DNA of 64,000 nt from Trichuris trichiura (Eukaryota > Nematoda > Enoplea > Trichinellida > Trichuridae), in assembly GCA_037903355.1 (NCBI GenBank), contig JBAJFE010000025.1, positions 496,001 to 560,000 of the forward strand, given 5' to 3'. The notes below the pieces were generated by a model. The model was not told where the DNA came from, made no database searches, and saw only the letters and a program-made list of their open reading frames with translations. Position 1 is the first letter of the stretch; the number at the start of each line of letters is the position of its first letter. The position numbers and the translations under genes are program-made. Positions 1 through 10,439 of the stretch are shown one piece after another.

Positions 1-704
1 TTGACTACATGATTTATGCACAGTGAAATGAGTGAGATATTTTTGCCATCCGGTGCGCAGCCTTTTTCTTTACATCCCGTTAGTTCCCGCCGAAATTGTT
101 TACCTTTTGCTTTTTTGCGCCTTTGCCGATCGCAGGTAGGCTTAGCACTTCTGCTGTCTATCGCCAGTGCAACTGCCGTTTCGTAGTTGAAAAGGTGCCT
201 GCAATAGTAGCACACATTAACAGTGGAAAAGAAGAAGGTCGAAAGCGCAGTGCTGCCCACAGTATGCAGTTGCAAAATCGAGTATAACGTCCGTAATGGT
301 AAAAACAATCTTTCAATTGATTGCGTAAGACGGATTAAGAGATTTTCCACTTCGCATTCTCTGATCTTTTCGAGTTTCGATGTAGGATCGATAGGATGAC
401 AGCTCTTCGAGATGAGCATTGAGGAAAGAAAACAAGAAGAAGGGATAAGCAGATGATCAAACGAATAGCGAAAGGAAAAACACTAAGGCGACTTTGTGTA
501 TCTTAACGAGTGAAGTAAGACCGGAATTATTTTTTATGCTCAAAAGGGTAAACGTCAGGGTGTTAACATTGCGAATGTATGAATTGAGGCCAAGACGACG
601 TAGATGCCTACGCACAGTGTCGTCCTTGACAGTTAAAATTGAGAACATGACAATGGAAGAGTGATGAAAGAAGTGATGGTGCGATTCAGCTTGAATTCTC
701 TTCT
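1..704. other. Region downstream of grh (3' UTR/intergenic)
   Basis: Lies 3' of the grh stop codon. No AATAAA is seen on the minus strand here, so the 3' end cannot be placed. The short open frames on both strands resemble no known protein. Confidence 0.5.
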
Positions 705-855
705 TCACAAAGAAGGAGAAACGGAGGTAGCACTGTCGAGTTCCATCAACGTGACGGAATAACTACTTCCATCTTCAGAAGGTGTCGTCTGAATCAGAAA
801 GGAGTCTTCATTGCAGTACAGCCGAATCATATCGTTGTCCATTTGGACAGTTATG
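705..855 (-). CDS. grh: grh coding exon 14 (C-terminus and stop)
   Basis: Acceptor TTCGTTTCAG|C. Encodes residues 596-645: [20 protein letters not shown] and YSVTLMELD, the end of the dimerisation domain, then a short Ser-rich tail and TGA at 705-707. Confidence 0.95.
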
Positions 856-3800
856 CTGAAACGAACATTTTTCATTATTTATTACTTTGTCAGAAGTTAA
901 AACAAGCGGACAAAAAGTTCATGTAAAAACCAGCAAATCAAGTACAGCTTTTGCATTACCCTTTTTTACATTGCTTGTACAGACCCGTGATTCGACCAAC
1001 GTCGATGTTGTATTTTTCCTGTATTGCCTTCAACAAGCCATCCATGGAAGGAGGGATCACATGCAGGGGAGTGAATATATTTTCTTCAGGTTTTCTCACG
1101 TAAAGCATCACTAAAGTGTAACAACACTACAATGTCGCTGGAATAACCCATAGGCAAGTGTGTATACCGCGACCCGTCGGATATAGCTTAACTCGTTTCG
1201 GAGTCGGCGATCCGTTACCATTTTCGCCATGCTCTTCTTTGACAAGATTTTGCCTACAGAATCATATTGGGGTTTATTTTCGTTTTTCTTTAACCGACAG
1301 TCTTACAATCCAGCGCCTTCGATCGCGTAGAAGCTTTCAACTGGCGAAAACTAAAAAACAGGAGATAAAACGGCAAAAGAATCAGAAGACTTGTTGAATG
1401 CAATGACGCACTCGTTCATATTCCTCCGGTGGAACAAATAATACGGCTGGCTTGGTCAAGTTGCTCATGTGGTAAAACTCTGAACGCTCGCAAAGCTCAT
1501 GGTATTCTCCGTCACACTTTTTCCTGTCTAAATTACCAAAAGGTCCATGGACGCATTCTACAATTCAATGCCTACTTTGCAATCGACGCTTTTCGTCTCG
1601 ACGTTGTTCGTGAAGCATTTTTCTATTGGCTCCCTGAAAGAAATGAAATTTTGAAACAGATAGTCAGCGCGCCATTTCCTCGCCGCGGCTCAGCATGTTT
1701 TGAATGAATTTTCGGGCTTATCTTTTTTCTTTAACAAGCGTAATCTTGAAGCTTTTACCTGACTTCGTGTCAGCAAGGTTTGCTAATCAAAAGTGACAAA
1801 AGCAATATTGCTGACTTTTGCAAAACTAACGCTTTCTAATTTGTTTACTGAAACAATGTATGTAAATTGATGGATATTTCAAATCGCCGAAAGTAAACCA
1901 AATAAGCAAATGTCTACGGTAAGAAACAGGAACGCACATTGGTTCGTCGAGAGTAAAGGTTTCAAGAACTGAAACAATTTTTTTTGATTATCGCTACTTT
2001 ACTGCTTTTCTGGGTGCGCGGCTACAAAAAGCTTTCAATACTGAAAGTCCACTTTTAGGCTGCATGTAGTCCACTTAGCGGAATACTATTTTAGATGATG
2101 AAACATTCTTGAGATGGAGTACGCCCTAGAAGAAATTCAGAAACTGCTGCGCAATGGACGGTTTGTATTAAGAAGCATTCGAGGGGGTAAACTTCTTGGC
2201 TAAAGTTTAAAACTCGTAATATATCAGCGTAGCTCGCGTGGGGAAAGTAAGGTTAAAAGGAAATATGGAGTTGACAATTCGATGTCAGTACATGTGGAGA
2301 AGATTGAACTTACCTTATCGCAAAACACCTTGATTTGGCAGTAGCCTCTATGGAAAGGTACGTTCTTATTATGAGCTTCGTCGAACGTGTCAATCTGCAG
2401 ATGAAGAGGTAACCCTTTGACTCCCTTTTGGTTGCTGAAGTCTGTACTTAAGCATTGCACAGCTACATTGATCTGTTGACCATAAGAGTAGTTACCACTT
2501 ATTTTAGGCTTACACGCAAGTGATGCTAACCTTAACCGGCTGTTCCACCGGATTCCAGTAGAATTGAATAGCATTGTGGGCAATTTCTTCGATTCCACCG
2601 ATAATTCCGGAACTGTTCTTGCTGTCTGAACACAGTCTCATTTTCGACGTTGTTTATTTTTTTTAAGTGGAATACCTGCTTCCAGTATTCGTTGCTTCAT
2701 GCTATGCTGGCGAGCGTGCCAGAATTGCCATGATTTCACCTCTTCCTCGTAGGATTTTTCCTCTCGGAAAACAACCATCATCACCGACTAGAAGGAAACT
2801 TCACGCGTCGTCAACGGGGAGCACAAAAAGGCGCAAACGAAGACTTGCCTTCATTGTGACGGATTTTAAAGGCTTCAGTATGTCCGGTATGTACTCCAAA
2901 GTCACCGTATAAAACTGCCCTTTATTTATATAAGTCATTCGATCATCTTCCTTTCTGACGCTGGTCGATATTGGCGCTTCGAGCGTATACTGGAAACCGA
3001 CTGAGGTAATGCTGCAACAATTGGAACGGTTGGAGCCGAAGTTTTAAAACTTTTATTTACATTTTTGGGATATGCACTGGCGATTCTCGACTGGTAACAA
3101 CACGGTCGGACGTGTGGGAGGATCGAGAGCCGTTGTACTCCTTGCTGGGACGCTGCTGTATTGTCTGCATCATTGCCGAGTGAAGATCCGTGTAAGTGAA
3201 TCCCTTTAAGAAAACAAAAAAATTGTATATATTAACTGAATGGCAGTGTTATCTTACGCCGTTGTCTTGAGTCTCCTGTTTCGGCGTCACCATAATCTCC
3301 TGACCTAAACCGCTGTCAACAGGAGATGGCATCTCTACGCTCACCGGTTTACTGTACAACGGAGCCGCGCTTTGGGAATGACGACTTAGGCTGAAATCGG
3401 TCATCCTGCTTACTTAAAAATTCAAAGTTTAAAATGGGCAGGAACTCTCACCGATCCATAATGTCTTCCGCGTTTTCGGGATACATATGGGGCAGCTGAC
3501 GAACGTTCGTGTAATAGTCATTGGAGCTGCGCTGATAGCAATCTTGGGCCGGGGCGGCTAAGAGATTGTACGGCGAGGATAAGAGGTGCTGTGTTGATGG
3601 CAGAGCAGTGAGGGTGCTGTACGCCGGGTTGGTACCAGTCAATGGGTCGTACACCCCGGCGGCTACTTGGCCGTACAATGCACCGGGACGCTGGTACGGA
3701 TCATAAGTAGGTATACGCATATTTTTCATCTCCTAAAAGTTAATACATAAATATATCTTACATCCGCCGTGACAAAATGTGCATGAAATGAGCATTGACG

Positions 3801-3991
3801 TTCCCTTTTTTTCCTACACAGTCGAAACGAGGAAAGCGAGCAGGTCTGTCCCACTTTTCAATTAACGGTTGACAGAGAAAAAACACGAACAGCTTATGCT
3901 CTTCAGGGTCGCTGACCTTTGACTGAGCATCGATCGCAGCGAACGTATGCGCAGTTGTTTTTCCTCTTTCATCTACCTGTTATCCTGTCGC

Positions 3992-4022
<31 letters not shown>

Positions 4023-5393
4023 CCAGTCGGGATTTGACAAAACATGCACGACTGTACGGATATGCGCTCCAAGCAAGTTGGGCTGTTGGACCGAAGGAGC
4101 TGCGCGCTATTCTGAGCGTCGTGAAAGTTTTTGATTCCACAAGTTGTTCTGTTAAAAAACTACTTGAAAAACAGCGTCTGCAGCCACGACCTCTTTCGCT
4201 GCAGAGCAAATGGATGCTGGCGGTTGACCACGCGGTGCGCAGGCGGCGCACTCGGAGTGTACCGACTAGCGCACGTCGAAAGGAAGGAAAAAATACTTTA
4301 CAACTGTCCTTCGATATTTCGAATCGACATTATAAAGCGCAAACTGGCCATGCGAACGGCTGTAAAATTATTTCGCCAACCATAAAGTGGTCAACATTTG
4401 GTTGGCAACTGCCCGCTCTATGGCGCGTACGGAATTTAAATTTATACGTAAGGATTCGGCCTTTTTGTGCATCTTCGCCGCATTGCATGCATTAGCTCTT
4501 CCAAATAAATGTTGGATAAATCCGTAAAAGACTCCGTCAGGAAGTTCACCGGAGAAAAGTAACGCTGTTTTAAACTTCGCTACATCGTCGTGCAACTCCG
4601 TCGTCGTCTTCGTCGTCGTTGTCGTCGTCGTCGTCGTAGTGCAGCATCAATAACCGTTTCCGCCTAGGGTCAGCTTCCACAGCAGCGCGGCCCGTGACCC
4701 GAATTTTTTCGCCAAACGACAATTACAAATACCAATTATGGTGGTGGGTGGAAAAGCGGGCAGAAGGAAGCGTAACAACTTGGGCGCACATTTTTCCACT
4801 CATACACAGACCGTTATCATAATGATAAGGAGTTCGGCGGCTGTGAAGATCGATGTAGTAGAAGAGAAGCGTTGGCAGTTTTTTTCCCTTTACAGCCGCA
4901 CATCTGTGCACATTCCTCGATTGACCGCCTGACCGGGCGCCTGCGCCCCGATGGATAGACAACTTCCGGACGGAAAAAGCGATGAAAAAGTTGTTGCTGG
5001 CCAAGCGAAAAGAGTCGCTCTCTTGACCTGTGGTCTTCAAATGAAGAGGAAAGTAACTGATTTTTATCCAGTTAAGCGTGCGCGGCTATCTTTCAACGGG
5101 CCGGCGGGCGCAGGAGAAAGAAAGAGAAAAAGAAGTAAAGAAGATGTAATAAAGTAGCCTACTTGCAAAACGTTCGCTCCTTGCAGCTCCTCCTTTGGGC
5201 TCGCGTGCCCGTGATGAGTGCCACTTTGAAGCGGCGCCACGTGACCAGCCGTCTTGATAACTTCCACATGCTGAGGGTGCAGGATGACGCTATTGTGGCC
5301 GGACTGAACGGACGCAATGACCACCGTTGAGGAATTTTCACCAAAAGACTGGTGCGGATATTCCATTCCGTTCCGAGCGGCTACGGCGCGCAT
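705..5393 (-). CDS. grh: Grainyhead transcription factor, whole gene, 14 coding exons
   Basis: Coding exons in order of translation: 5163-5393, 3452-3732, 3258-3405, 3061-3203, 2849-3011, 2676-2787, 2531-2625, 2314-2472, 1576-1633, 1412-1527, 1307-1350, 1168-1253, 960-1110, 705-855. They sum to 1938 bases (645 residues plus stop) and every junction keeps phase. Residues 1-267 are Ser/Pro/Tyr-rich, like the activation region of the family. Residues ~270-485 are the Grainyhead/CP2 DNA-binding domain, with hallmark blocks [42 protein letters not shown] and [13 protein letters not shown]. Residues ~540-640 form the ubiquitin-like dimerisation domain ([27 protein letters not shown]). Family members are nuclear factors that bind AACCGGTT-like sites and drive epidermal and cuticle genes. 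The sequence is closer to fly Grh and GRHL than to the TFCP2 branch. The start ATG follows an in-frame stop. Identity is very secure; transcript ends are not seen. Confidence 0.95.
960..1110 (-). CDS. grh: grh coding exon 13 (dimerisation domain)
   Basis: Acceptor CACTTTAG|TG and donor GG|GTAATGC. Encodes residues 546-596: [20 protein letters not shown], then [16 protein letters not shown] and KKG. These align with the C-terminal dimerisation domain of Grainyhead proteins. Confidence 0.95.
1168..1253 (-). CDS. grh: grh coding exon 12 (linker)
   Basis: Acceptor TTCTGTAG|G and donor CGCG|GTATACAC. Encodes residues 517-546, including [16 protein letters not shown], a short linker with a basic patch just before the dimerisation domain. 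Flies have a much longer linker here. Confidence 0.88.
1307..1350 (-). CDS. grh: grh coding exon 11 (44-base micro-exon)
   Basis: Acceptor TTTTTTAG|TTT and donor TT|GTAAGACTG. Encodes only [14 protein letters not shown]. Frame is kept on both sides (phase 0 in, phase 2 out). It has no direct homology support beyond the conserved FSP, so it is less certain than its neighbours. Confidence 0.75.
1412..1527 (-). CDS. grh: grh coding exon 10 (after the DNA-binding domain)
   Basis: Acceptor AATTTAG|AC and donor CGA|GTGCGTC. Encodes residues 464-502, including [18 protein letters not shown], which aligns with fly DRSEFYGMQDFAKPPVLF. Confidence 0.93.
1576..1633 (-). CDS. grh: grh coding exon 9 (basic end of the CP2 domain)
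   Basis: Acceptor TTTCTTTCAG|GGA and donor CAAA|GTAGGC. Encodes [19 protein letters not shown], the counterpart of GAERKTRDEERRAAKRK in other Grainyhead proteins. This basic stretch probably also serves nuclear import. Confidence 0.92.
1634..2313 (-). other. grh intron 8 (680 bases)
   Basis: Bounded by AAG|GTAAGTTC and TTTCTTTCAG|GGA on the minus strand. It is AT-rich with several T runs. I see nothing else in it. Confidence 0.85.
2314..2472 (-). CDS. grh: grh coding exon 8 (core of the CP2 domain)
   Basis: Encodes residues 392-444, 53 complete codons. Contains [20 protein letters not shown] and [13 protein letters not shown], the most conserved part of Grainyhead DNA-binding domains. Donor AAG|GTAAGTTC. 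Confidence 0.97.
2531..2625 (-). CDS. grh: grh coding exon 7 (CP2 domain)
   Basis: Acceptor TGTTCAG|AC and donor AAG|GTTAGC. Encodes residues 360-391 ([20 protein letters not shown], then FYWNP), matching the family block IEEVSHNAIAVYWNP. Confidence 0.95.
2676..2787 (-). CDS. grh: grh coding exon 6 (CP2 domain)
   Basis: Acceptor CCTTCTAG|TCG and donor GCAG|GTATTCC. Encodes residues 323-360 ([12 protein letters not shown], then [18 protein letters not shown]), nearly identical in pattern to fly Grh. Confidence 0.95.
2849..3011 (-). CDS. grh: grh coding exon 5 (start of the CP2 DNA-binding domain)
   Basis: Encodes residues 268-322 with the conserved blocks [11 protein letters not shown] and [15 protein letters not shown]. 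The donor is ATGAAG|GCAAGT, a GC rather than GT donor. A GT four bases further on would break the frame with the next exon. Confidence 0.94.
3061..3203 (-). CDS. grh: grh coding exon 4, leading into the DNA-binding domain
   Basis: Acceptor TTCTTAAAG|GGA. The donor is AT|GTAAATAAAAG, where the intron itself supplies an apparent ATG TAA terminus if read through. Splicing at this GT restores residues [14 protein letters not shown], matching fly Grh (IPKIFTNVGFRYHLE). The FTYTDL block also resembles fly FDYTEL. Confidence 0.92.
3258..3405 (-). CDS. grh: grh coding exon 3
   Basis: Acceptor GTAAGCAG|GATG after a 46-base intron; donor GGC|GTAAGAT. Encodes residues 171-220, including the acidic Ser/Pro stretch [15 protein letters not shown]. 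It has no domain, but frame and splice sites are consistent. Confidence 0.88.
3452..3732 (-). CDS. grh: grh coding exon 2 (activation region)
   Basis: Acceptor ACTTTTAG|GAG and donor CG|GTGAGAG. Encodes residues 78-171, which are rich in Tyr, Pro, Ala and Leu (for example [18 protein letters not shown]). This fits the poorly conserved activation region of Grainyhead proteins. The phase-2 end joins cleanly to the next exon. Confidence 0.88.
4002..4021. repeat. (GA)n microsatellite in grh intron 1
   Basis: Twenty bases of uninterrupted GA dinucleotide. Confidence 0.97.
4598..4638. repeat. Imperfect (GTC)n trinucleotide repeat in grh intron 1
   Basis: About 41 bases of CGT/GTC units with two interruptions (CTT and GTT). 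Confidence 0.95.
5163..5393 (-). CDS. grh: grh coding exon 1 (N-terminus)
   Basis: Encodes residues 1-77, beginning [15 protein letters not shown]. An in-frame TAG directly precedes the ATG, so translation starts here or at the internal Met10. A 3' splice site (TTATCTTGCAG) ends at 5413, giving a 19-base leader in this exon, so an upstream 5' UTR exon or a trans-spliced leader is likely. The exon ends at CAA|GTAGGC in phase 0. It is His/Ser/Gln-rich with no recognised domain. Confidence 0.8.
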
Positions 5394-5713
5394 CTATCGT
5401 GCCTTTTGGCTACTGCAAGATAACCCTGCTCTGCTGCTTCGCAATCAAAACGGATGCCTTTATGCGCCTAAAAGATCGGACAATGCTAATGTAAAGCTGA
5501 TAATTCTTTCAGCGATAATGCTGCGAGACAGAGAAAAAGGAAAAGATACTGAGCGAAAGAATGAACAGAAGGAATGACTGAGAGAAACAAACTCCTTATC
5601 GGGCATAAACTAAAACAAGCGGTCGCATGTGACAGCGACAAACTGAGCCTAGTCGCCTTGGCAAAGCAATTAACATGTCAGCGAAAATGAGATGACGACG
5701 TCCTCTATCGTTC

Positions 5714-5751
5714 GCTCTTTCTCTTTCTCTCTCAATCTTTCTCTCCCTCTC
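5714..5751. repeat. CT-rich tract upstream of grh
   Basis: Nearly pure pyrimidine on the plus strand (GA-rich on the grh coding strand), about 320-360 bases upstream of the grh start codon. GA-rich tracts are common in animal promoters; a promoter role is an inference. Confidence 0.7.
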
Positions 5752-5791
5752 GCACGCGCAGCCTCCGGGTTCAACACTGTCAGATCAGCAA

Positions 5792-5829
5792 GCCTTTACG
5801 TTCGTAAAGGCGACAAGATAAGCTTATCT
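5792..5829. promoter_or_regulatory. Two adjacent palindromes upstream of grh, one a double GATA site
   Basis: GCCTTTACGttCGTAAAGGC at 5792-5811 is a 9-base inverted repeat. Four bases later, AGATAAGCTTATCT at 5816-5829 is a perfect palindrome made of two outward GATA-factor sites (AGATAA). They lie about 400 bases upstream of the grh ATG. Confidence 0.45.
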
Positions 5830-8102
5830 CCATAGCCTTCTCCGCTTGACAACTTTTGTACGCGCAAAACGGAAACAGCGGCTTTGGAGTTCATACGGTT
5901 ATCAGGAGTAGACCAAAGTGCACGTAGTCAAATCGTCGCTTCTCCAGTGCATCGTTGAGGAGAGGTCAAAATTTACGGTGGACAGACGACCAGCGACAGT
6001 AAAAAGTAACCGACCGATGGTGATGAACGATAAAACAGGCTAAATAGGACAGAGTGATGGAAGGGTTCGGCCGAATCGACGCTTTAGAAGCGATTTGGCC
6101 CAACTATCCACCATTCCTACGTAACGATAAGCAAGCGATCTTTCTTCTGGGCAAAGTCATCTTCTTCGACCATTGCCGCTGCCGTTGCCAACTCCGTCGT
6201 CATGATCACCACCACCGGGGTTGTCGTAGCGGTTTTTTGATTATCAGCAAGCTGAATAATGAGTAAGAGAAGCGTCAGCCGCCATTGCAGCGTCAAAGGC
6301 CCTTTGGACGAACGGTAACTGTTGGCAGAGTATAGCCGGCAAAAAACTACTCACCTACCCGTGCGACGACACGTAGGAGTCAACAGTGCATAACAGTCGC
6401 GGCACCGAAGGCCTCTTTACAACGAAATATATGGTCGAACTTCTCGGCGGTACTATTCTTTTTTTGAGAAAAGTACACACAATGGTCAACGTAATGAATG
6501 CTGGCAAACGGCAAGCCGTAGTGTCAGCAATACTCGCTATAAGGCAATGACTCAGATTAGCTTTTGACAAAAATTAAAGCTGACACCGAGGTTGGCTGGC
6601 ATTTTTTCTTGCCAAAAGCTAACAGAAATGCGAGAAGAAGAGGAAACATTTTCTCCGGACGAAATCCGCTGCAGTGACAACAATCTTCTTCGCCAATGGG
6701 CAGCAGAGATTAATGGACAGCTGGAGTTTGTTGTACGACCAATAGATGGCGCTGGTTGTAAGAGCACCGTGGGTGAGACGATAGGATGGGCAGCGATGGG
6801 GACATGATACGCAGACAGGTTGGAAAATTGTTGGCTGGCACAAATATTTTCTCAGTGGTCACCGGAATGTTAGTCGAACTACTGTCCAATTGGACAATAA
6901 AGTTGGCTTGCAGCGAACCACCCAGCCGAGACGACAACCAATTGTATACGGTAAGGGCGCTGGTTGGTTGCAAACGATGATTATCCGACGAATGGAAAAT
7001 AACGTCTATTCGCTGCTTTAGGGGCCTGCAGGTCACGCGAGGAGAGCGTCAGCCGGGACGAGACGACGGTGGGGACAGGAAAAGAGGGCCAAACCGCCAC
7101 AGCTCTGGCATAAATAATTTTTCAAGCAAGCCTACCTTGTCACAACGCGTCGTGATGCGTCCAAACACCTTGACCCATTTTGCGGGGAACAATGGAGGCG
7201 TATAGGACGGCTTATTATAATCGGCCAAGCAGCGGTGACCTTTAGGTGGCTAAATATGGATTAGCCTTCAAGGAAGGAGTTCAACAGTTTAGAGGATGCG
7301 TTCCGCTGCACCTTCTCTGCGAGGTGAGTCAAACAAACGAAAGGTGAACTCGAGTGCGGAGGAATGGAGAGAGCTCAAACAAAAATGATATTGTCACTCA
7401 CTTGCTCCGTGTCGCAAATACACACACTGGCGACGTCAGTGATGTGGCACGCGGGAAGAAAACAAATGGGCCGCATTGGATTGAACAGAGGCTGTCCAAG
7501 CGAAGTGAGGTTATGTGCATTTTGAACCTCATGATGGTTCCAGACGGGCTCAAATTTCGACTCTTAGAAACGGCTAAGAGCCGTTGGTCAATTGGACCGT
7601 TGTCGGCGCGTCGATTGTGCATTCAAAAATATAACTTAAACGAGAGAGAAAGACTGTGTTGGCACACTAGTGCCGCCGGTTGGTAGAACCGCAGGGGCGA
7701 TTTGGTGGACAAGGCCAGCAGTTGATGGCGAGCAAGAACCTGTCCTCAGAAAACAGGCCCAATTCTATTCCTAGTTGTAGTTCCAAGGAGCCAGTCTCAT
7801 TTACTGTGTTCGGCAGGTTTCCTAGACAGTAGTATACCGCATGCGCGGATGGACCACTTTTCGACCCTAACTTGTACGACGCGAGCGCGCAACTGGTCGT
7901 CTCTTACCTGACAGCGTCACATCAACTTTATGCCACGAGAAGACTGGTGCTATCCCGATAGGCAAAAGCGCTCAAAGCAGGCATTTGACCGGCCATTGGC
8001 GCTGAAAATCCTGTCCTCCCAGCGCTGCCAAGTAGTAAAGCCAAAATACATTTACCAATTCAGTGCAATACGTCCACGGGTGGTCGCTCATTGTCTTTTG
8101 GT

Positions 8103-8110
8103 AACCGGTT
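8103..8110. promoter_or_regulatory. Consensus Grainyhead binding site
   Basis: Contains AACCGGTT, the palindromic optimum reported for Grainyhead proteins, about 2.7 kb upstream of grh. An 8-base match can arise by chance in a window this long. Confidence 0.3.
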
Positions 8111-10439
8111 GACAGTGGACCTGTTTTTTCCGCAGCGCGGCAAGCAGCCATCATCAAGCAGTCCGGTCTAAAGTGTGGAAAACAATTCGCCACGCGAAGA
8201 GGCACTGCTTTGTTGTTGTTCTTACTGGAATAATGTTCGGCTATGCAGCTCGTATTTACAGCAGGGCGAAGGCACGGACACCAATCATGTCTATTTGCTT
8301 GGACAACGCCTCCACCCGCAGTTGCATCCAGCCGTTTCAATCCACTTGAGAACGCCAGTTGAAACAGTTTAGCGCGTTTAATAACAACGGTCTTCCATAG
8401 GGCGAACTGGAATATGCAACTAGCTTATTTTGGCGTTCGACTGACCACTATGCTGCTGCTGATGCTTTTAACCTACATTTTCGCTGTGAAAGTTCCGTTA
8501 GTCGCTGTCTCTTTCTGTTCACCAGTCCAAGTGGAAGAATAGCAAGCGCTGAAGTATATTTTCTGAACGCCCACGCGACCACCCACTTGAACGTTTGACA
8601 AAACTGGAATTCAACTCGGAAAACAAGTGCGTTGCGGCGACAGAGGATAATCTCAATAAAACCAATGTTTCACCTCATTTCGAACGGCCGCTCATACTGG
8701 GCGGCAAAGTGGGCCACCAAGTTTCGCTCGAGCCGTCGAAAGTTCGCTAACGACCAGAGCGTTAGGACGATCCGCAATGACAGGTCGTATTTATTTCCTT
8801 TGAAAAATTTATACCCTTGGAATATGTGACAAGGATATTTTACGTTGAACCCGCTTTCCTGGTTGTCAGCCTCTTTTGTTAGGCTTTTTTCTGAAATGAA
8901 GTTCGAAGGTCGTAAACTATGAGCAAGATAATGATTTTGCGACGGAGCATTGTGGCGGACGTTTTCCCACAAGTGTGCAGGGTTGCTCGGTCACATGCTT
9001 TTGCGTGACGACTACACTGTCAGAGCTTCTTGTTAGATGGTCATCTCTTCTCGACCGTGCACCCAGCTAGCTCCATCTGCATCATTCCCAGGCTGTGTAA
9101 GGTAAAAGCTCGGACTAGAAAACTGAGTGATCTGTCGTATTTGTTCCATTTTTAGTCATGAGACAAGTGCTGTCAAATTCCATATAGGATGTGCCTATTA
9201 CATGGCAAAATTGAGTTGTGTAATAAATTTTTTCCTTCCGATATCCGTCCGACGAGCGCGTCGGCTCATGTTTTTGTTTTGGTCCAATCGGCACGCACTA
9301 CTGGTACGGTTAACGGTAGTCACCTTTTCCCCTGAGAAAATAGGAGGTAAAATAAAATGTCTCTGAGAAGGGCGTTTTACATTAGCTCGTTTTCAATGAA
9401 AAAGCAGGCTGACCGACAGCTTCTAATAGATGCAGAGAAATGACGGCAAGTCGGCATGCTTCTCAACCATCGTACGCCCTAAGCCACCAGTTGCGTCTAC
9501 TGTGATAAATGGTGACACAAACCCGTGGGACGGAGTCTTGACCGTTCCGCAGAAACGTTTGATCATATTTCAACAAAGCTTTAAGTTGCGGTTAGCAGGC
9601 GCTGAGTGGACCACTATGCTTGCTAACAAGAGAATAATTGACTTTCCAGAATTCATGTGACCTACAACACGATTTTGACTTTCCTGAATGCATACGAAAA
9701 CGGCAGATCAAATTGGCAGATAGAACTGCAATCACTCTTGACGTTCACGCTGCTTTCCTTCCTAGAATCTTGAATGAATCAGCCAGTGCTTTTTGCCCTT
9801 AGCATTTTCCAACTGCCTGGTCAACATGGGCTGGTGCTAGAAAGTGTAACTCTTGTTAAGACGACCTTGAACAATTTTGAAACAACAAAAGATTGGCATG
9901 GTACACCTGTGTGACTTGGCCTCTCGACGTCTTCTTAGCTCTTGCGAACTGGAATTACACTTCAGTGTTATGAGCTCTTGAACAGTTAGTTCGTTCATTT
10001 CATCAACAGTAGCCGTAAGGGCAAACTATTAATAGAAAGCAGTATGGATCCGTCGATCAGTAGAAGTCTGCACTCGTATCTGCTAAACTGATTTTGCAGT
10101 GCAAAAGTTGTAGAATGTTCCCGCAACCACAATTCCATTCGTTGTTAACGTCCTTTCAAGTTTCCAAAGCGCCTGTTCTCTGTCGATACAGTAATTTGCT
10201 TCTGAAAAAATGCCCGCAGGCAGAACATTAAGTTTACCTGACACTCGTGATTAATGGAATCGACAAAGTCTGGTTATTTGAAGTTACAAAAGGATTTATG
10301 TTGTTGCAGCGAAGGGAACATGACGTCAGCGACCCTGATTGCAAAATATGATGCGACTACCTACGGATTAAAAGTCGACGGTGCCAATTGAACCATACCG
10401 GCAACGGTTCTTTCCGGAAGGCTAAAACATAACAGTTAG

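Larger units (their letters stand above)
3733..5162 (-). other. grh intron 1 (1430 bases) with simple repeats
   Basis: The longest grh intron. It contains a (GA)n run at 4002-4021 and an imperfect (GTC)n run at 4598-4638, plus several short open frames without similarity. First introns of developmental genes often carry enhancers, but no specific site is proven here. Confidence 0.8.

Noticed and set aside
3061..3203. Apparent C-terminus of a small unknown protein (stop TAA after PVHIPKM)
   Set aside because: The downstream exons encode the Grainyhead DNA-binding domain in matching phase, so the stop lies inside a 49-base intron.
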